A DNA stretch of 6,559 bases from Elusimicrobiota bacterium (GTDB lineage: Bacteria > Elusimicrobiota > Elusimicrobia > UBA1565 > UBA9628). The notes under the pieces were generated by a model that made no database searches, had not been told where the DNA came from, and saw only the letters and a program-made list of their open reading frames with translations. How positions within the stretch are numbered: the first letter of the stretch is position 1; each line of letters begins with the position of its first letter. A program made the position numbers and the translations under genes. The stretch covers positions 1 through 6,559 of the forward strand of contig JAGWRY010000029.1 in the NCBI GenBank assembly GCA_028869495.1. Direction: 5' to 3'. Shown in pieces: positions 1-4,194 of the stretch.

Positions 1-828
1 GACGCCCGCCGCCAGCAGGGCGCGCGGAGCGCGGCGGCGGGCCGCCCAGGCCGCGGCCAGGACGACGGCGGCGGCGGCCAGCAGCGGCAGCTGGAACGGC
101 TGGCGCCAGCTCGGCGGCGCCCACTCCATGATCGCGCGCGCCGGGTCTCCGGCGGCCGCGTGCGCGCGCAGGACGGCGTAGAGGCGCAGGCCGTACGGGT
201 TCAGGAGACTGCCGAAGAACGCGCCCCCGGCCTCCGCGCCGAGATCCCGCGGGCGCGGGCGCGCGGCCAGCGCGTAGAGGGCGTACAAACCGAAGGCCAG
301 GACGAAGCCCGCGTGCAGGTTCGCCCAGAGCGCGAACAGCCCGAAGCCGAACAGGAAGGACGCGCGGCCCGACTCGAGGCGGCGCAGCAGGATCGAGAAG
401 AACAGCAGGCTCGCCAGGTCCGCGCGCAGGTCGGCCTGGGCCAGCATCGCGGCCAGCCACAGCGCGAGCGCGCCGGCGCGCGCGAGGCGCGAGGCGCCCT
501 TGTCGCGCAGGAGCCCGTCGACGGGCCAGAAGGCCGCGGCGAGCAGAGGGATCTTGAGCGCCCACAGGCCCCAGAGGCCGCCCAGGCGCTCGGCCGCGTA
601 CCAGACGAGCTGGGTGCCCCACTCGAAGTCGATCCAACGGGCGCCGTAGCGCGTGAAGGAGAACGGATCGGCCCGGGGGACGGCGCCGTGCGCCCAGATC
701 CAGCGCCCGGCGGACAGGTGCCAGAAGACGTCCGGGTTGAAGAACGGCAGGGCCAAGACGACGAGGGCCAGGGCGATCGCCCAGGCCCCGACGAGCCCCT
801 CTTTCGGAGAGACCGCTGCTTTGGCTAT
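1..828 (-). CDS. Multi-pass membrane protein, GT-C glycosyltransferase-like (3' end outside window)
   Basis: This is an open minus-strand frame of 276 codons running off the left edge, so the C-terminus is missing. Numbering from the ATA codon at 828-826, it shows a hydrophobic segment at about 12-30, then the motif DVFWHLSAGRWI (33-44), PRADPFSFT (51-59) and WIDFEWGTQLVWY (65-77). Further hydrophobic stretches lie near 84-105, 117-130, 138-148 and 158-189. WANLHAGF (168-175), LLNPYGLRLY (208-217) and EWAPPS (235-240) follow, then another hydrophobic segment at 246-262. The motif set D-x-x-WHL-x-x-G, DPFS, ANLH and NPYG is familiar from bacterial integral membrane proteins that resemble GT-C/PMT glycosyltransferases; the substrate is unknown and enzymatic activity is inference. 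It lies directly behind rpmB on the same strand with no terminator between them, so co-transcription is likely. No ATG, GTG or TTG precedes the first membrane segment. The first possible codon is ATA, abutting the rpmB stop; TTG at 756-754 would cut into segment 1. The start is therefore uncertain, but the frame is solid. Confidence 0.8.
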   Translation of the reverse strand, partial: MAKAAVSPKEGLVGAWAIALALVVLALPFFNPDVFWHLSAGRWIWAHGAVPRADPFSFTRYGARWIDFEWGTQLVWYAAERLGGLWGLWALKIPLLAAAFWPVDGLLRDKGASRLARAGALALWLAAMLAQADLRADLASLLFFSILLRRLESGRASFLFGFGLFALWANLHAGFVLAFGLYALYALAARPRPRDLGAEAGGAFFGSLLNPYGLRLYAVLRAHAAAGDPARAIMEWAPPSWRQPFQLPLLAAAAVVLAAAWAARRRAPRALLAAGV

Positions 829-829
829 A

Positions 830-1030
830 TTAGCGGGTCGGACGGATCGCGCGGCCGGACTTGATGCAGTCCGTGCACACGTAAGCCGTCATCGTGCGGC
901 CGCCGATGACGACCTTCTGCCGCTGGAGGTTCGGGCGGAAGGTCCTCTTCGAGGCGCGGTTCGAATGGCTGTAGCTGAAGCCGGTCTTCGGACCTTTTCC
1001 GCAACCCGGAATCTGGCACTTGAAGGACAT
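830..1030 (-). CDS. rpmB: 50S ribosomal protein L28 (bL28), zinc-ribbon form
   Basis: This 66-residue basic protein is the usual size for bL28. It has the family signature: GKGPKTGFSYSHSNRASKR (11-29), FRPNLQRQKVV (31-41) and the C-terminal VCTDCIKSGR (51-60). bL28 binds 23S rRNA near the E site of the large subunit. Four cysteines, C5, C10, C52 and C55, make this the zinc-binding (C+) form. The first pair is spaced by four residues (C-QIPG-C), where the common form I know is C-x2-C. The ATG at 1030-1028 is chosen because it starts the conserved N-terminus; no Shine-Dalgarno lies at normal distance. A GGAGG at 1057-1053 is 22 nt upstream and would instead fit the out-of-frame ATG at 1043. The gene is divergent from recG, and the membrane protein gene follows it within a few bases. 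The same frame stays open for a further 2.1 kb upstream, antisense to recG; that extension is spurious. Confidence 0.97.
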   Translation of the reverse strand: MSFKCQIPGCGKGPKTGFSYSHSNRASKRTFRPNLQRQKVVIGGRTMTAYVCTDCIKSGRAIRPTR

Positions 1031-1041
1031 AACGTTGAGGC

Positions 1042-1071
1042 ATTCTAGCAAACCTCCGTCGAAGGCCGCAA
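1042..1071 (-). promoter_or_regulatory. Predicted sigma-70 promoter of rpmB (extended -10)
   Basis: Reading the minus strand, TTGCGG at 1071-1066 (three matches to TTGACA) is followed by an 18-bp spacer. Then comes TAGAAT at 1047-1042 (five of six matches to TATAAT), preceded by TGC, an extended -10. Transcription would start near 1035, leaving about five bases before the rpmB ATG at 1030. The spacer overlaps the Shine-Dalgarno and start region of divergent recG. This is a motif match only. Confidence 0.5.
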
Positions 1072-1072
1072 G

Positions 1073-3163
1073 ATGAGCGCCGGTCTCGATTCCTCCCTCC
1101 AGTACCTGAAAGGCGTCGGCCCGCGCCGGGCCGCGCTTTTCGAGCGCCTGGACGTGCGCACCGTCGAGGACCTCCTGCGCCACTACCCGCGCCAATGGCA
1201 GGAGCGCTACGAGACCGAGGACCTGACCCTGCCGACCGCGACGGGGCTGGTCGTCGTGCGCGGCCGGGTCCTGCGCGCGGCCGCCTACGGCGCGGGCCCG
1301 CGCCTGGCCCTCTACAAGGCCCAGCTGGCGACCGCGCACGGCAAGGTCTCCTGCGTCTGGTTCAAGCACCTGAGCCGCCGCTTCGACGTCTTCGCGGCGC
1401 TCAAAGAAGAGGTCGCCGAGGGCAAGGACCTCTGGGTCGTCGGCCGCGCCGACCCGGACCTGGCCGGCATCCGCGAGATCCGCGTCGACGAGCACTATCC
1501 GCTCGAGGATGAGCGCTGGCGCCTGCACGTCGGGCGCCTCGCGCCGGTCTACGCGCTGACCGAGGGCCTCCACCAGCGCTTCGTGCGAGAGCTCGTGCAC
1601 GCCGCGCTCGAGGCCCACGCCGACGAGGCCGTCGACGCGGTGCCGGCCGAGCTGATGAGCAAGCGCCGGCTCCTCGCCGCCCCGCAGGCCCTGCGCGGCC
1701 TGCACTTCCCGCGCTCGCGCGCCGAGCTCGAGGCCTCCCGCGCGCGCCTGGCCTACGAGGAGCTGCTCCTGCTGGAGCTGGCCTGGATCCTGAAGCGCCG
1801 GCAGACGAGCGAGACCCTCAAGGGCTTCGACTACGAGATCAAGCGCACGCTCCTGACCCCGTTCCGGCAGGGCCTCGGCTTCGAACTGACCCACGCGCAG
1901 AGGCGCGTGATCAACGAGATCTTCGACGACATGCGCCGCCCGCGCCCGATGACGCGCCTCCTGCAGGGCGACGTGGGCTCGGGCAAGACCGTCGTCGCGC
2001 TGTCGGCTCTGCTCTTGGCCGTCGAGAACGGGGGCCAGGGCGCGCTGATGGCGCCGACCGAGATCCTGGCCGACCAGCACCGCGCGACGCTCGAGCGCTT
2101 CCTGAAGGGCCTGCCGGTGAAGGTCGTCGCGCTGACCTCGCGCGCGGGCAAGAAGGAGCGCGCGAAGATCCTGGAGGCGCTCGCCGAGGGCTCGGCCGAC
2201 CTCGTCGTCGGCACGCACGCGCTCCTGGAAGAGGACGTCCGCTTCAAGTCCCTGCGCGTCGCCGTCATCGACGAGCAGCACCGCTTCGGCGTGCGCCAGC
2301 GCACGACCCTGCGCCAGAAGGGGAGCCTGATCGACCTTCTGGTGATGACCGCGACGCCGATCCCGCGCACGCTCGCGCTCGCGCTCTACGGCGACCTCGA
2401 GGTCTCGACGATCGACGAGATGCCGCCCGGACGCACTCCGATCCGCACCGCGCTCGCCCCCGAGGCCGAGGCCTTCGAGGCCGTGCGCCGCGAGGCCGCC
2501 GCCGGGCGCCAGGCCTACGTCGTCTACCCGATCATCGAGGAATCGGCCCGCCTGGACCTGCAGGCCGCGAAGGCCGAGTTCGAGCGCCTGCGCGCCGAGG
2601 TCTTCCCGGACCTGAAGGTCGCGCTGATCCACGGCGCGATGCCCGCCAAGGCGAAGAACAAGACGATGGCCGAGTTCTCGGAAGGGAAGTGGCAGATCCT
2701 CGTCGCGACCCCCGTCGTCGAGGTCGGCGTCGACGTGCCCAACGCGACCGTCATGGTCATCCAGAACGCCGACCGCTTCGGCCTGGCCAGCCTCCACCAG
2801 CTGCGGGGCCGCATCGGCCGCGGCGCCGCCGAGTCCTCGTGCTTCCTCGTCGCCGACCCCAAGACCCCGCAGGCCCGCGCGCGCTTGGAGACGATGACCG
2901 CGACCGCCGACGGCTTCCGCATCGGGGAAGAAGACTTGAAGCTGCGCGGCCCGGGCGAGCTCCTCGGCACCGCCCAGCACGGCGAGCTGACTTTGAAGGT
3001 CGCCGACATCGTGAAGGACGCCGACCTCCTGGCCGACGCCCGCGCCGACGCCGACGAGCTCCTCGCCGCCGATCCGAAGCTCCTCGCCCCCGCCCACGCC
3101 CTCCTGCGCCGCCGCCTGATCGCCCTCTACCAGAGCCGCTGGCACTGGATTGACCTCGCCTGA
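1073..3163 (+). CDS. recG: ATP-dependent DNA helicase RecG
   Basis: This 696-residue superfamily 2 helicase has the normal length for RecG, which remodels stalled replication forks and Holliday junctions. An N-terminal helical region with a GVGP turn (14-17) leads into the wedge/OB domain (about 57-140). The helicase core follows: Walker A GDVGSGKT (299-306), APTEILADQH (327-336), DEQHRFG (400-406), TATPIPRT (426-433), VVYPIIEES (483-491), LIHGAM (518-523), ATPVVEVGVDVPNA (545-558) and the arginine-finger motif HQLRGRIGRG (575-584). The RecG-specific TRG region DLKLRGPGELLGTAQHG is at 621-637. It has Ala634 where the form I know has Arg (GTRQ); the following Gln635 is kept. The ATG at 1073 has GAAGG seven bases upstream (1061-1065) and starts where RecG normally starts. 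It is divergent from rpmB, and the TPR gene follows at once on the same strand. No terminator is visible after it. Confidence 0.97.
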   Translation: MSAGLDSSLQYLKGVGPRRAALFERLDVRTVEDLLRHYPRQWQERYETEDLTLPTATGLVVVRGRVLRAAAYGAGPRLALYKAQLATAHGKVSCVWFKHLSRRFDVFAALKEEVAEGKDLWVVGRADPDLAGIREIRVDEHYPLEDERWRLHVGRLAPVYALTEGLHQRFVRELVHAALEAHADEAVDAVPAELMSKRRLLAAPQALRGLHFPRSRAELEASRARLAYEELLLLELAWILKRRQTSETLKGFDYEIKRTLLTPFRQGLGFELTHAQRRVINEIFDDMRRPRPMTRLLQGDVGSGKTVVALSALLLAVENGGQGALMAPTEILADQHRATLERFLKGLPVKVVALTSRAGKKERAKILEALAEGSADLVVGTHALLEEDVRFKSLRVAVIDEQHRFGVRQRTTLRQKGSLIDLLVMTATPIPRTLALALYGDLEVSTIDEMPPGRTPIRTALAPEAEAFEAVRREAAAGRQAYVVYPIIEESARLDLQAAKAEFERLRAEVFPDLKVALIHGAMPAKAKNKTMAEFSEGKWQILVATPVVEVGVDVPNATVMVIQNADRFGLASLHQLRGRIGRGAAESSCFLVADPKTPQARARLETMTATADGFRIGEEDLKLRGPGELLGTAQHGELTLKVADIVKDADLLADARADADELLAADPKLLAPAHALLRRRLIALYQSRWHWIDLA

Positions 3164-3180
3164 AGTCCTATCATCGGGCC

Positions 3181-4053
3181 GTGACGCTCGCTCTCCTGCT
3201 CGCCGCCCTCGCCCTCCTCCCCCGCCCCGCCGCCGCGCAGAACTTCGAGGACGTGCGCGTCGACCATCAGACGTGGAAGGCGCTGGGCTGGAACGACGCG
3301 TGCTCGGTCGCGCTCGAGGTCCTGACCTTTCCGAGGCTCGGCGACGCGATCGCGACGGAGCCGATCTCGACGCGGATCGGGACGATGACGATCCCGACCG
3401 GGAAGGAAGACGCGGCGACCTCGTGGGCGTACCGGGCCGACGGCGTGCTGACCTGGCGCCCGAAAACGGTCGCCAAGACCGAGCGGGAGCTGCGCGCGGC
3501 CGGCTACGACGCCGCCGGCTTCTCGGAGACGATCTCGAGCGCGTCGTCCGGCGTGCGCCCCGAGATCGACGAGGCGCTGGCCTCGACGGCGACGCTGCGG
3601 TCGCGCACGACCCGGCCGTGGCCGGGCCCGGGCTGGCGCTGGGCGGCCGCCGACTTCAACCCGCTGTCGACCTGCGCGCTCCTCGCCTTCCAAAGCCGGA
3701 CGCCGCCGCTGCGCTGGCGCTTCCGGCTCGTGCGCGTCTACAACCCGCGCGCGCGCATCGACCGCGCGTACGCGCACGCGGAGAACGCGCGCCTGCTCTT
3801 CGACGCCGGAGACCTCGACGCCGGCTTCGCCGAGTCGGAGACGGCCGCGGCGCTGGCCCCGGAGCTCGGCATCGCGCGCTACAACCACGCCGCCCTGCTC
3901 GCGCTGACCGGGCGCATGGACCGCGCGGTCGCGGAACTCGCCGCCGCGATCGCGATCGACCCGTCCTTCCGCGCGAAGGCGCGCGACGACGAGGACTTCT
4001 CCAGCCTGCGCGTGCGCGAGGACTTCCGCGACCTCGTCCGCCGCAGGCCTTGA
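3181..4053 (+). CDS. Secreted TPR-repeat protein of unknown function
   Basis: This is a 290-residue protein with an apparent Sec signal peptide: a hydrophobic stretch at 2-13 and a likely signal peptidase I site after AAA (17-19), before Gln20. The central region (about 21-190) is not a domain I recognise. It contains two cysteines, C41 and C165, that could form a disulfide after export. The C-terminus carries about two tetratricopeptide units (about 196-265: AENARLLFDAGDLDAGFAES and AALLALTGRMDRAVAELAAA). It ends in a DDEDFSSLRVREDFRDL stretch (269-285), typical of the tail of TPR arrays. A periplasmic protein-interaction or scaffold role is inference. The GTG at 3181 has little Shine-Dalgarno, and its signal peptide lacks the usual positive N-region. 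An in-frame CTG at 3160, overlapping the recG stop, would add MKSYHRA with Lys and Arg. It is probably co-transcribed with recG. The metH promoter overlaps its stop codon. Confidence 0.85.
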   Translation: MTLALLLAALALLPRPAAAQNFEDVRVDHQTWKALGWNDACSVALEVLTFPRLGDAIATEPISTRIGTMTIPTGKEDAATSWAYRADGVLTWRPKTVAKTERELRAAGYDAAGFSETISSASSGVRPEIDEALASTATLRSRTTRPWPGPGWRWAAADFNPLSTCALLAFQSRTPPLRWRFRLVRVYNPRARIDRAYAHAENARLLFDAGDLDAGFAESETAAALAPELGIARYNHAALLALTGRMDRAVAELAAAIAIDPSFRAKARDDEDFSSLRVREDFRDLVRRRP

Positions 4054-4078
4054 GACTCCCCGCGGCAAGAGCTACAAT
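4050..4078 (+). promoter_or_regulatory. Predicted sigma-70 promoter of metH
   Basis: TTGAGA at 4050-4055 (five of six matches to TTGACA) is followed by a 17-bp spacer and TACAAT at 4073-4078 (five of six matches to TATAAT). This is the best promoter-like match I found in the window, and it stands out in such GC-rich DNA. The -35 box overlaps the TGA of the TPR gene (4051-4053). Transcription would start near 4085, giving metH a leader of about 100 nt. No experimental support is available. Confidence 0.6.
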
Positions 4079-4084
4079 GTCTCG

Positions 4085-4177
4085 TCGCAGGCGAGGATTT
4101 CGAGCCGAATTGCCCCGGCCGACCGGGCGCTAAAGAGGCGTCGCCCCCCACGAAACCGCGCCCCTCGGCGCGGTTTT
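4085..4177 (+). promoter_or_regulatory. Candidate attenuator or riboswitch-like leader of metH
   Basis: This is the stretch between the predicted metH transcription start and the end of the terminator just before metH. It has no convincing gene. A CCCGG/CCGGG hairpin with a CCGA loop lies at 4114-4127. Its 3' arm is part of GGGCGC (4125-4130), which is also perfectly complementary to GCGCCC (4158-4163) in the 5' arm and loop of the terminator. These pairings are mutually exclusive, as in a terminator/antiterminator switch. GGCG (4137-4140) can likewise pair with CGCC (4159-4162). A further small stem, CTCGT/GCGAG (4081-4085 with 4091-4095), straddles the predicted start site. No B12 box, S-box, SAM-II or SAH-riboswitch core is recognisable. 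A regulatory role for methionine, SAM, SAH or cobalamin sensing is inference from position only; chance complementarity is high at this GC content. Confidence 0.4.
4153..4177 (+). terminator. Intrinsic terminator directly upstream of metH
   Basis: A perfect 10-bp inverted repeat, AAACCGCGCC (4153-4162) and GGCGCGGTTT (4167-4176), encloses a CCTC loop. It runs into TTTT, then CTCGTTT. The hairpin ends only eight bases before the ATG at 4186. It can simply end the recG-TPR transcript, but because the best metH promoter lies upstream of it, it also sits inside the metH leader. On the minus strand it gives only a short T-run. Confidence 0.75.
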
Positions 4178-4194
4178 CTCGTTTCATGGGACCG

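Noticed and set aside
160..864. 234-codon plus-strand frame opposite the membrane protein gene
   Set aside because: It is charged, low-complexity sequence. The minus strand gives clear hydrophobic segments and conserved motifs.
830..3145. 771-codon minus-strand open frame that ends in the rpmB sequence and looks like a giant L28 fusion
   Set aside because: Everything upstream of the rpmB ATG is antisense to recG, which has all its helicase motifs. The long frame is a by-product of high GC3; only the last 66 codons are real.
4091..4120. tRNA T-arm-like sequence (GGATTTCGAGCC) before metH
   Set aside because: There is no matching acceptor, D or anticodon arm, and the T-stem does not pair properly.
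3150..4133. 327-codon plus-strand frame overlapping the TPR gene, and its opposite at 3127-4068
   Set aside because: Both are Arg-rich composition artefacts. The frame kept has a signal peptide and TPR repeats.
4077..4133. 18-codon Arg-rich frame MSRRRRGFRAELPRPTGR ahead of metH, considered as a leader peptide
   Set aside because: Its ATG overlaps the predicted -10 box, so it would not be on the metH transcript. It has no ribosome-binding site and no run of Met codons.
4080..4185. Cobalamin riboswitch, S-box, SAM-II or SAH riboswitch upstream of metH
   Set aside because: I could not find a B12 box or the core of any of these classes. The leader is kept only as an unidentified candidate.
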